This document shows, one piece after another, positions 40,972 through 48,966 of a stretch of DNA of 64,000 nt. The notes beneath the pieces were generated by a model. It made no database searches, had not been told where the DNA came from, and saw only the letters and a program-made list of their open reading frames with translations. Source of the DNA: DATHTK01 sp035463295 (GTDB lineage: Bacteria > Actinomycetota > Rubrobacteria > Rubrobacterales > Rubrobacteraceae); the NCBI GenBank assembly GCA_035463295.1, contig DATHTK010000102.1, positions 1 through 64,000 on the forward strand, written 5' to 3'. The first letter of the stretch is position 1, and every line of letters begins with the position of its first letter. The position numbers and the translations under genes were made by a program.

Positions 40972-41583
40972 GTGAGAGGTAGTCCGAACTTCGTAATGTG
41001 GCTCTCCGTGGCGGCCTTCGCGTTGCTCTCCGCGGCGGCAGGGGCCAGGGTTCTCTATCCGGCGGACGACCAGGTTCTCGTTCTATCGCAGATCCTCGCC
41101 TCCCCTACCCTCGACTCATTTAGCGACTACTTCTCGGTACTCGGCGAGGTTCAGTACCTCGGGGCGGCGATACTCGTCCTCGCGGCGGCGCTGGCCGCGA
41201 CGGGCCGCCAGGTGCTCGGGTTGCGTCTCGTTGTGGCGTTTGCGGCGACCGGGCTTGTCGAGCTCGCGATGAAGTTCTGGCTGCCCACGGTCCCTATGCC
41301 CGAAGAGACCAGGCGTTCCTTCGACACGACGCCCCTGGTGGAGATAGCCTATCCGTACCCTTACCCCAGCGGCCACATGCTCCGGGCGGTCGTGCTCCTG
41401 GGGATGGTCTTCGTCCTCTGGCCGAGCCGCCCGATCCGGCTGGCGGTCCTGGCGCTCCTCGCGGGGATGGCCACAACGCGCGTGTATCTTGGGGTGCACT
41501 GGGCGTCGGATCTCGTCGGGGGGGCTCTCCTCGGCGTCGCAGGAGTTGCGTGGACCCTGAAGGCGGGTACAAAGAGATCTTGA
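40972..41583 (+). CDS. PAP2-family phosphatase (membrane)
   Basis: About 203 residues. Six membrane helices; PAP2 motifs two and three are intact: YPYPSGHMLRAVVL (PSGH) and RVYLGVHWASDLVGGALLG (SRxxxxxHxxxD form). Motif one (KxxxxxxRP) is weak: MKFWLPTVPMPEETRR. Likely dephosphorylates isoprenoid or phosphatidate phosphates at the outer leaflet. Start uncertain: GTG 40972 is used, ATG 40996 is possible, TTG 40954 would lie in the terminator. Its stop overlaps the ATG of the next gene (TGATG). Confidence 0.82.
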   Translation: MRGSPNFVMWLSVAAFALLSAAAGARVLYPADDQVLVLSQILASPTLDSFSDYFSVLGEVQYLGAAILVLAAALAATGRQVLGLRLVVAFAATGLVELAMKFWLPTVPMPEETRRSFDTTPLVEIAYPYPYPSGHMLRAVVLLGMVFVLWPSRPIRLAVLALLAGMATTRVYLGVHWASDLVGGALLGVAGVAWTLKAGTKRS

Positions 41584-42341
41584 TGGAGGTCACGGTCGTC
41601 GGCTCGGGGACGGTGGTGCCGCGCCTCTCGCGGCGGCAGAGCTGCGTGGTCGTCGCGGCCAGCGGGGAAACGCTCGTCTTCGACCTGGGATCCGGCGCCG
41701 TGCGTGGCATGCTACACGCCGGGCTAGACCCCTTCGCGGTCGATCGGATCTTCTTCACCCACTTCCACCCGGACCACACGGTCGACGCCGTCACCCTGCT
41801 CTTCACCATCAAGTACGGCGCGGAGGGAGAGAGGACCCGCCCTCTCTCCCTCACCGGCCCCCGGCCGTTCGAGGACTTCTGGCGCTCGCTTTCCGGAGCG
41901 TGGGGCAAGCTCCTGGTGGGCGACTACCCCACCCTCGTCTCGGAGCTCCCCCACGAGTGCGACTCCCCTATCGAGCTGGCCGGCTGCAGCCTCTCGTGGG
42001 CCCCGGCCGAACACCGCCCCGAGAGCATCGCCTACCGGCTGGTCTCGGGCGAGCGCGCGTTCGTGTATACCGGAGACACCGCATACAGCGAGTCGGTCGT
42101 CCAGCTCGCCCGCGACTCCCACACGCTGCTGATAGAGTGCTCCTTCCCCGACGAGAGCCCCGTGCCCGGGCACCTCACACCGCAGAGCGTCGCCAGGATC
42201 GCCTCGGAAGCGGGCGTGGAGCGGGTCGTGCTCACCCACATCTATCCTCAGACGGACGAGCGCGACCTTCCGGCAAAGGTCCGCCGCGGATACGACGGTG
42301 AGGTGCTCATAGCTACAGACGGTTTCAAGTTCAACGTATAG
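41583..42341 (+). CDS. RNase Z-like metallo-beta-lactamase fold hydrolase
   Basis: 252 residues. Signatures: MEVTVVGSGTVVPRLSRRQS, VFDLGSGAVRGML, the metal site FFTHFHPDHTVD (HxHxDH), FVYTGDTAYSES, LIECSFPDE and VVLTHIYPQ. The pattern is that of RNase Z/ElaC-like and arylsulfatase/phosphodiesterase relatives; the long substrate-clamping exosite arm of true RNase Z is not obvious. Coupled to the PAP2 gene by a TGATG overlap. Its last codon and stop are part of a 28-bp perfect palindrome shared with the convergent fur gene. Confidence 0.8.
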   Translation: MEVTVVGSGTVVPRLSRRQSCVVVAASGETLVFDLGSGAVRGMLHAGLDPFAVDRIFFTHFHPDHTVDAVTLLFTIKYGAEGERTRPLSLTGPRPFEDFWRSLSGAWGKLLVGDYPTLVSELPHECDSPIELAGCSLSWAPAEHRPESIAYRLVSGERAFVYTGDTAYSESVVQLARDSHTLLIECSFPDESPVPGHLTPQSVARIASEAGVERVVLTHIYPQTDERDLPAKVRRGYDGEVLIATDGFKFNV

Positions 42342-42363
42342 GAGGGGCGCGCCCCTCCTATAC
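42336..42363. terminator. 28-bp perfect palindrome spanning both stops of convergent genes
   Basis: Halves 42336-42349 and 42350-42363 are exact reverse complements. Each half starts GTATAG, so the plus-strand hydrolase and the minus-strand fur gene both end with codon GTA and stop TAG inside the palindrome. RNA from either side forms an extensive G/C stem with no T-run. Confidence 0.8.
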
Positions 42364-42771
42364 CCCCCGCGCGCAGGTTGCGCAGCGGCCGTGGAGCGTA
42401 ATCTCGTGCCAGTCGGTGACAAAGCCGGTCTCGCGCTCGACCTGGAGCGTCAGGTACTCCATGAGCTCCTCGTTGAACTCTATTACCGCCCCGCACTCCC
42501 GGCATCGCGCATGGTGGTGCATCCGCTCCGTCGCGAGCTCGTAGCGCGAGTACCCCTCCCCGAAGTCCTCCTTGCGTACTATGCCGAGCTCGGTGAGCAG
42601 GTCAAGCGTCCGGTAGACGGTCGAGAGCCCGATCTCCGGGTGCTCGCCCTTTACCCGGTCGTAGATCTCCTCCGCCGACAGATGCCGCTCCCCCTCCAGC
42701 TCGCGCACGATCACCCGCCGCTGGTTGGTGAGCCGGTAGCCCCGGTCCTTGAGTATCCGCTCGAATTCCAC
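42358..42771 (-). CDS. Fur-family metalloregulator (paralogue 1)
   Basis: 137 residues. N-terminal winged helix: LTNQRRVIVRELEGERHLSA, IGLSTVYRTLDLLTELGIV. Metal part: the MHHHARCRECG block gives the first structural CxxC and a histidine-rich regulatory site; RCATC near the end gives the second CxxC. Typical of Fur/Zur with a structural zinc. Which metal it senses cannot be read. Starts at ATG 42771 and stands alone; the large MMPL gene ends 40 bp away in the same orientation upstream. Confidence 0.88.
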   Translation of the reverse strand: MEFERILKDRGYRLTNQRRVIVRELEGERHLSAEEIYDRVKGEHPEIGLSTVYRTLDLLTELGIVRKEDFGEGYSRYELATERMHHHARCRECGAVIEFNEELMEYLTLQVERETGFVTDWHEITLHGRCATCARGV

Positions 42772-42810
42772 CGTTCCCGGTAGTTTATCCCTCTATGCCG
42801 TCAGGATCAA

Positions 42811-45306
42811 TTATTGATCCTGGCTCGTCGCACCGTCGTCGGTGGCGACGGTCCTTGCATGCTCGGACTGTGTGGGATCCGGGTTGAACGTCGCTCTGCG
42901 ACCGCCGGGCCACCAGTTCCAGTCGCCCAGGATGCGCATGGTGGCGGGGACGAGGAGGACACGGATAATGGTAGCGTCGACGAAGACGGCGACGGCGAGG
43001 CCGAGGCCGACGGCCTTGGTCACGATAATGCCGGTAAAGGCGAAGGCGCCGGTGACGACGATAATGATGGCGGCGGCCGAGGTGATTATGCGAGCGGTCG
43101 AGACGAGGCCCTTGGCGACGCTCGCGGCGTTCGAGTCGCCGTTCTCGTACGCCTCGCGGATACGAGAGAGCAAGAAGACCTCGTAGTCCATCGAGACGCC
43201 GAAGATCGTACAGAACATCAGGATCGGGAGCGTCGCGTCGACGAAACCCAGGGGGGTGAAGTTGAGCAGGTCGGAGAAGTTCCCGTCCTGGAAGACGAAG
43301 ACCATCGCGCCGAAGCTCGCCGTCAGGCTCAGCATGTTCATGACCACCGCCTTGAAGGGGATGAATACCGAGCGGAAGGTAAACAGGAGTACCAGGTAGG
43401 TCACCACGACGACGAACGCGGCGGCGTAGGGCGCCTTGCCGTAGAGGCTCGAGATAAAGTCCTTCTGTCCGGCGGAGAGGCCGCCCACCAGGAAGGTCGC
43501 CCCCCCGGGCGCATCGACCGCGCGGACCTCGTCGACGGCCTCGTAAGCTTTCCCTGTGTACGGGTTCGCCTCCGTCACGGCGCGCAGAAGGGTTCTGTCC
43601 CCGGCCACGAATGAGTCGATAGCGCTCTCGACCCTCTCCGACTCGCGGGCTTCGGGGAGGGCGAGGAAGTTCGCGACGCCCTCGGGTGTGACATCGCCAT
43701 CGGCCGAGATGCCCGCGGGGAGATCCGGCAGGCTTCGCTCCAGCTCCGCTGCGGCGCGGCTCTCGGCTTCGGCCCGGATCTCCGCCTCCGCCCCCGGCGG
43801 GACAAGTCCGTACTGCGCCCTCAGGGCGTCGAGCTGTTCGTCGACGGCCTCGTCCACGCGGCGCGCGGCCTCGGTCTCGGCTTCTTCGCGGGCGGAGGCG
43901 ACGCGCTCGGCGTACTCGGCGGCGGCCCCCCGTCCCACGGTGTAGATACTCTCGACCCCGGAGACCCCGCCGGTTTTCTCGATGCGCTCGCCCAGAGCCT
44001 TCACGTCGGAGAGTCCCCCGGCGCTCAAGGGGTCCTCCGGGAGGGAAGCGACCACCTCCATCGGGGTCAGGGCGGCGTAGTCGAACTCCTCTTTCAGGAT
44101 ATCGTCCCCGGCGCGCGACTCGTACTCCTCCGGGAGGACGCTCGCCTCGGGGATGCCGACCCTCATATGGGCGACCGGGTAGAGCAGTGTCGCGAGGAGC
44201 GCGCCGACGACGAGGATCACCACGACGGGATGGCGCATCACCAGCTCGGCGCTCCGGCCCCAGAATCCCGCACCAGGGGTGCGGCGGTAGAAGGAGAACC
44301 GGTTCACGCGGTGGCCGAGCACAGCGAGGAGGGCCGGCAACAGCGTGAGGGCGGCCGAAATCGAAACGAAGACCACCATCACCCCGCCGACCCCGATCGA
44401 GCGCATGAACATAAACGGGAAGAAGAGGAGACCGGAGAGCCCGATCAGCACGGCCGTGCCGGAGAAGAAGATGGACCGACCGGCGGTCGAGACGGTGCGT
44501 GGCACCGCCTCGGCTACGTCGTAGTTCTCGAGCTCCTCTCTATAGCGGCTCACGAAAAAGAGGGCGTAGTCGATGCCCAGTCCGAGCCCGAGCATCGTCG
44601 AGAGGGTCAGGACGAAGACGGACATATCGTAGGAGCCGGCGACGAAGTACAGGGCGGCGAGCGTCGTCAGCACGCTGGCGCCCCCGATCAGGACCGGGAC
44701 CCCCGCTGCGACCAGCGATCCGAAGGCGACGATCAGGATGAGCAGCGCGAACGGGAAGGCGTACTTCTCGGCGCGCTTTATGTCCTCGTTGCTGGCCGCT
44801 TCGAGGTCCTGGTAGACAGCCGGGGCCCCGGTAACGTACGTCTCGAGAGTCCCCGAGCGCACCTTCTCCCGGACCTCGTCCACCACGCCGCGCGTCTCGT
44901 CGATGGAGACGTTGAACGCGATCACGGCGTAGGAGTCCTCGCCGTCCTCGGAGATAAAGCGCCGGTCTCTAGTGTCAGCGTAGGTCGAGACGTAGCGGAC
45001 CTCGTCCATCTCGCCCACGCTCTCCAGGGCCCGGCGCTCGGCCGCCTGGAACTCCTCGCTTCTCGCCGGCGTTCCGTCGCCCCGAAAGACGACCGTCAGC
45101 GTCGCCGGAGAAACACCAAACTCCTCGGACATGATCTCCTGCACACGCTCCGCGTCGGAGTTCGAGCCCTCGAACCCGCCGCCCTTGAGCCGGCCAGAGA
45201 GCTCCGGAGCGAAGAACGCGCTCCCGACCAACAAGATCGCCCAGAGAGCCAAGATCCACCACCGGAACCGGTAGGTGAAGAGCCCGAGAAGCTGGAAGCC
45301 TCTCAC
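42811..45306 (-). CDS. MMPL/RND-superfamily membrane transporter
   Basis: 831 residues. Two repeats, each with a large extracytoplasmic loop and five to six helices. Hallmarks: WWILALWAILLVGSAFFAP start; LSTMLGLGLGIDYALFFVSR (GxxxDY) in half one; TIFGVSMDYEVFLLSRIRE in half two. The second loop contains a predicted coiled coil rich in Ala/Glu/Arg (about residues 455-515). MMPL proteins use the proton gradient to export lipids or drugs. GTG start. A palindrome and a weak TACTAT box lie between it and the MFS gene upstream. Confidence 0.9.
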   Translation of the reverse strand: MRGFQLLGLFTYRFRWWILALWAILLVGSAFFAPELSGRLKGGGFEGSNSDAERVQEIMSEEFGVSPATLTVVFRGDGTPARSEEFQAAERRALESVGEMDEVRYVSTYADTRDRRFISEDGEDSYAVIAFNVSIDETRGVVDEVREKVRSGTLETYVTGAPAVYQDLEAASNEDIKRAEKYAFPFALLILIVAFGSLVAAGVPVLIGGASVLTTLAALYFVAGSYDMSVFVLTLSTMLGLGLGIDYALFFVSRYREELENYDVAEAVPRTVSTAGRSIFFSGTAVLIGLSGLLFFPFMFMRSIGVGGVMVVFVSISAALTLLPALLAVLGHRVNRFSFYRRTPGAGFWGRSAELVMRHPVVVILVVGALLATLLYPVAHMRVGIPEASVLPEEYESRAGDDILKEEFDYAALTPMEVVASLPEDPLSAGGLSDVKALGERIEKTGGVSGVESIYTVGRGAAAEYAERVASAREEAETEAARRVDEAVDEQLDALRAQYGLVPPGAEAEIRAEAESRAAAELERSLPDLPAGISADGDVTPEGVANFLALPEARESERVESAIDSFVAGDRTLLRAVTEANPYTGKAYEAVDEVRAVDAPGGATFLVGGLSAGQKDFISSLYGKAPYAAAFVVVVTYLVLLFTFRSVFIPFKAVVMNMLSLTASFGAMVFVFQDGNFSDLLNFTPLGFVDATLPILMFCTIFGVSMDYEVFLLSRIREAYENGDSNAASVAKGLVSTARIITSAAAIIIVVTGAFAFTGIIVTKAVGLGLAVAVFVDATIIRVLLVPATMRILGDWNWWPGGRRATFNPDPTQSEHARTVATDDGATSQDQ

Positions 45307-45378
45307 CAGATCGGCGGGCCTGCGTCAGGGGTCTCTCTCATCCGCAATATAGTACCCGAGCCGGAGCAGGGGGATGTG

Positions 45379-45392
45379 TTCGTATATACGAA
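45379..45392. promoter_or_regulatory. 14-bp perfect palindrome upstream of the MMPL gene
   Basis: TTCGTATATACGAA, 73 bp upstream of the MMPL start and 9 bp after the MFS stop. A TACTAT -10 candidate is ~25 bp further downstream (45354-45349). It looks like a binding site for a dimeric repressor (TetR/MarR type), none of which is encoded nearby. Confidence 0.5.
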
Positions 45393-45400
45393 GGGAATTC

Positions 45401-46543
45401 TCAGAGGCCGGCGGCTGGAAGACGCCGGGGGAGCAAGAGCGTCAGGATCAGACCCGGCACGGGGAGAGCGGCGATGACGAGCATCGTCGTCGAGAGGCCG
45501 GCGGTGTCGGCGAGGAGGCCGAGCAGCGGCGCCCCCACGCCCCCGAGGCCGATGGAGAGCCCCATGGTCACGCCCGCCGCCAGTCCGATCCGGCCCGGCA
45601 GGTACTCCTGGCCCATGACCACCGTGATCCCGAACGTCCCCACGGTAACCGCGCCGACGAAAACGAGGAGGACCACGCCGAGAGCGGGCCCCGAGAGCGT
45701 GAAGCCGAGGATTAGCAGCGGCAGGAGAGCCATCGAGACGCTCAGGAGCGTCCTTCGGCCGAACCTGTCGGCGAGCGGTCCCATTATCAGGGTGCCGGCC
45801 GCGCCCCCGGCGAGCATGGCGGTAAGGGCGACGTTACCGAAGGCGGCCGAGACGTCGAGGACGCGCTCGTAGTAGGCCGCCACGAAGGCCACGAGCCCGA
45901 AGAAGACGAACGAGCGCAACGTGACCACAGCGATCATCAGGACGAACGGACCCCAGTGCTCGGGGGCGGCCTCCGGCTCCTCTCCGCGCCTCTCGACCGC
46001 CGGTGGCTTGAAGCCGAGCATCCGCGGGGTCTCGTAGAAGAGCACCGCGGCCATGGCGGCGGCGGGAACGGCGAGAAACAGGGTCCCGGGCAACCCGAAG
46101 ATCAGGACCAGCGGGGTCGCAACGACCGGCCCGAGGGCGAAACCGGCGTTGCCGCCGACGGAGAAGAAGCTCATCCCGCGGGCCCGTCCGGAACCGGAGA
46201 CGTAGTTGGCGAACCGGGCCGCCTCCGGGTGGAAGGCGGCGACCCCGATCCCGCTCAGAACCACGCTGAGGAAGATCAGGAGGTACGTCGGTGCGATGCC
46301 GACGAGCGCCATCCCGACCCCCGCCAACAGGACGCCAAGCGGCATCAGCACCGGGAGAGGGCGATTATCCGAGAAGACGCCAAAGAGCGGTTGGACGACC
46401 GAGGAGCTGACGGTCGCCGCGAGCAGCAGAGCCCCGGCCGCGGCCAGGCTGATGCCGCGCTCGGCGACGATAAAGGGCAGAAGCGCCGCAACGGCCCCCT
46501 GGTTGAGGTCCGTGAACATGTGCCCGGCCGAGAGAGCGCTCAT
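45401..46543 (-). CDS. MFS transporter, fosmidomycin-resistance (Fsr)-like
   Basis: 380 residues, 12 helices. N-terminus AGHMFTDLNQGAVAALLPF is the Fsr hallmark (GHmxxDlnxGxxaaLLP). Loop 2-3 has VQPLFGVFSDNRPLPVLMPL, and helix 4 IGVAAFHPEAARFANYVSG, also typical. A central cytoplasmic loop holds PAVERRGEEPEAAPEH. It likely exports a small anionic or amphiphilic compound. ATG start at 46543; the frame stays open a little upstream. It precedes the MMPL gene in the same orientation, 94 bp apart. Confidence 0.83.
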   Translation of the reverse strand: MSALSAGHMFTDLNQGAVAALLPFIVAERGISLAAAGALLLAATVSSSVVQPLFGVFSDNRPLPVLMPLGVLLAGVGMALVGIAPTYLLIFLSVVLSGIGVAAFHPEAARFANYVSGSGRARGMSFFSVGGNAGFALGPVVATPLVLIFGLPGTLFLAVPAAAMAAVLFYETPRMLGFKPPAVERRGEEPEAAPEHWGPFVLMIAVVTLRSFVFFGLVAFVAAYYERVLDVSAAFGNVALTAMLAGGAAGTLIMGPLADRFGRRTLLSVSMALLPLLILGFTLSGPALGVVLLVFVGAVTVGTFGITVVMGQEYLPGRIGLAAGVTMGLSIGLGGVGAPLLGLLADTAGLSTTMLVIAALPVPGLILTLLLPRRLPAAGL

Positions 46544-46630
46544 CGCCCGCCGGTCGACCCCTTTGCCGGTGCTCGCTTTCAGTCTCCTACCCTCTTCTCG
46601 ATCCGGGCGCTTCGCGCGCAGAGGATGGTA

Positions 46631-48325
46631 TCAGCCATCGGTGATGTCGTAGGGTGCCAGGGCCCATAGGCGTCCCTCGCGCACCTCGGAGAGCGCCCGC
46701 CACACCTCTCCCACCGTCTCCACGAGGACTTCGGCCGGCTCTCCGGGCGATTGGTGGCCGCCTCGCGGGGCCGAGACCTTGAGCAGCACCTCGGACGCCT
46801 CGTCCGTTATGCCGCCGAGCTCCCGCGCCCGGCGCAGCGCCTCCCGGAAGCCACCGAGCCCATCGACGAGCTCGATCCGCCGGGCCTCGGCTCCCGTCCA
46901 GACGCGCCCGCCAGCGATCTCCTCGAGCTTGGGAGGAGAGATCTCACGTCCGCGAGAGACGCGGTCCTTGAACTCCCCGTAGGCGTAGCCGAGCTGACGC
47001 TCGAGCACCTTCATCTCGTCGGGGTCCGGGCTACGGCTGGCGTCGAGCACCCCCGCGCGGGCTCCCCGTTCGAGGGCGGCCGGGTTGACCCCGAGTCTCC
47101 TGTACAGGTCGCTCGCGACGGGCCTTATGAGAACGACCCCGATCGAACCGGTGACGGTGTTGCGACGGGCGACGACGTGATCCGCGGCCGCAGAGACGTA
47201 GTAGCCGCCGGAGGCCGCGACCTCGCCCATCAGGACCACGACGGGTTTCCTGGCGCGGATGCGCTCGACCTCGCGCCAGATCAGGTCGGAAGCAAGGGCG
47301 TCACCCCCGCGCGAGTCGACGTGGAAGAGCACGGCTGCGACGCGCCGGTTCTTCTCGGCGGTCCTGAGCGCCGCGATAACGGACTCGCTCCCGGCCTGCT
47401 CCCGGCCGAAGAAGGGCAGCGGCACGGGCAGCCGGCGGCTCCTCCCACGCACTATAGTGCCCGAGAGGCTCACCACGCCTACGCGCCGTCGCGGGCTCCT
47501 GCGGTAGGTAGTACGAAGGGAGCCGCGGGCGGTCCGCCAGTCCACGACCCGCGCGCGCTCGCCTTCTGCCCCGAGTCTCTCCGGCAGCTCATCCTCGTAG
47601 CACACCCCGTCGATCAAGCCCTCCGCAAGCGCGGCGTGCGGGTCGTAAGGAGCGCGATCTATCCGCTCGCGCGCCGCCGGGACGTCGAGCTCTCTGCCCT
47701 CGGAGACGGCACCGAGTAGCTCCTCGTAGCGGCGGTCGAGGAGCCGCTCGGCCTGCTCCCGCGCCTCCGGCGAGAAGTCATCGCGCACAAAGGGATCCCC
47801 GGCGGACTTGTAAGGCGAGACGGCCACGACCTCGGCCTCGAGCCCGACCCTGGAGAGCCCCTCTCTGAGGAAGTCGACCCTGGTACGAACGCCGGTTACG
47901 TTTAGGGCCGCGAGGGGAGTGGCGTAGACCTCGTCGGCAGCGCAGGCCAGGTAGTAGGAGCGGCTGTCCACCGAGTCCGCGAGGTAGGCGATGACGCGCC
48001 CACCACGCCGCCGGAAGCTCGAGAGCTCGCCGCGAAGTTCCTCCAGGGCGGTCCAGCCGGCGTCCAGGTTGACGACGCGCACCACGACCCCACGCGGCCG
48101 GCCGTCGGCCGAGATGCGCTCGAGCCTTTCGCGCAGCCCCTCCAGGGTCGGCCCGGCGGCGATGGGGAGCACGCGCCGGCGCAGGAACCCGACCTGCCTC
48201 TCGAACTCCGGCAGTCCACCCCTGACTTCGATGACGACGTAATCCGGAGCGCTCCTGAAGAGACGCGCGGAGGTGTTTCTCAGGAGTCGCAGGAGGTTGA
48301 TCGGGGCGTCGGTCAGGAGCGGCAT
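46631..48325 (-). CDS. sppA: Signal peptide peptidase SppA (67K type)
   Basis: 564 residues with the tandem ClpP-like arrangement of long SppA. The catalytic lysine is in the first half: AVSPYKSAGDPFVRD (Lys173). The nucleophile serine is in the second half: GEVAASGGYYVSAAAD (Ser372). RNTVTGSIGVV is also typical. It digests released signal peptides at the membrane. An N-terminal transmembrane helix, usual in E. coli SppA, is not apparent from the ATG at 48325, and no ribosome site is visible. Divergent from the second fur gene. Confidence 0.85.
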   Translation of the reverse strand: MPLLTDAPINLLRLLRNTSARLFRSAPDYVVIEVRGGLPEFERQVGFLRRRVLPIAAGPTLEGLRERLERISADGRPRGVVVRVVNLDAGWTALEELRGELSSFRRRGGRVIAYLADSVDSRSYYLACAADEVYATPLAALNVTGVRTRVDFLREGLSRVGLEAEVVAVSPYKSAGDPFVRDDFSPEAREQAERLLDRRYEELLGAVSEGRELDVPAARERIDRAPYDPHAALAEGLIDGVCYEDELPERLGAEGERARVVDWRTARGSLRTTYRRSPRRRVGVVSLSGTIVRGRSRRLPVPLPFFGREQAGSESVIAALRTAEKNRRVAAVLFHVDSRGGDALASDLIWREVERIRARKPVVVLMGEVAASGGYYVSAAADHVVARRNTVTGSIGVVLIRPVASDLYRRLGVNPAALERGARAGVLDASRSPDPDEMKVLERQLGYAYGEFKDRVSRGREISPPKLEEIAGGRVWTGAEARRIELVDGLGGFREALRRARELGGITDEASEVLLKVSAPRGGHQSPGEPAEVLVETVGEVWRALSEVREGRLWALAPYDITDG

Positions 48326-48412
48326 CGCGGTTAATGTTACACCGCCGTCCCGGAAATACCTTATGATAAACTCGGCATCAGGAACGGTTACTGATCGGAG
48401 AACGAGACGAGC

Positions 48413-48856
48413 ATGCCGCACGCGCTAGAGGGAGACATCCGGGAGAAATTCCGCAGGTCGGGGTACACCCTGACCTCCCAGCGGCGCGCCGTGCTCGAGG
48501 CTCTCGGGGAGGCCAAGGGCCATCCGTCGGCCGAGGACATCTATCTCATCGTCAAGAAGAAGAACCCGCGCGTGGCTCTAGGGACCGTCTACCAGGCGCT
48601 CTCGGTCCTCGAGGAGATCGGTGTGATCGGCTCCAAGCACTGGTCCGAATCGCCGACCCGCTACGACCTCAACGTCGAGCCGCACCTGGATATCCGGTGC
48701 GTGCGATGCGGGGAGGTCTCCGAGATCCCGAGCGTCGAGTTCGGGGAGCTCGAGGAACGCATCCGCGACAACACCACCTACGAGGTAACGCGCGCGATGC
48801 TGGTTCTCGAGGGTCTCTGCCCGGTCTGCCGGCGCGAAAGCACGCTGAGCCCGTAA
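48413..48856 (+). CDS. Fur-family metalloregulator (paralogue 2, PerR-like)
   Basis: 147 residues. DNA-binding half: GYTLTSQRRAVLEALGEAKG, VALGTVYQALSVLEEIGVIG. The C-terminal half has two CxxC zinc pairs, IRCVRCGE and CPVCRRES, and N-V-E-P-H-L-D as in PerR (RFDxNxxxHxH site: YDLNVEPHLDI). The PerR histidine/aspartate ligands appear present, suggesting a peroxide or Mn/Fe sensor. ATG start; TATGAT box ~45 bp upstream. Divergent from sppA. Confidence 0.87.
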   Translation: MPHALEGDIREKFRRSGYTLTSQRRAVLEALGEAKGHPSAEDIYLIVKKKNPRVALGTVYQALSVLEEIGVIGSKHWSESPTRYDLNVEPHLDIRCVRCGEVSEIPSVEFGELEERIRDNTTYEVTRAMLVLEGLCPVCRRESTLSP

Positions 48857-48966
48857 CAGATCCGGACCTTTACCCGAGCGACGATCCGTTCTAATCTAAG
48901 CACCTGAATGGTTCTGCCCGGCTACGTAGAACCGATAACGGGGAAATCACCGATGGGATCTAGGTC

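Noticed and set aside
44167..45477. Plus-strand frame of 436 codons opposite the MMPL gene
   Set aside because: Composition is dominated by Glu/Arg/Asp/Gly typical of antisense frames in this genome; no motif.
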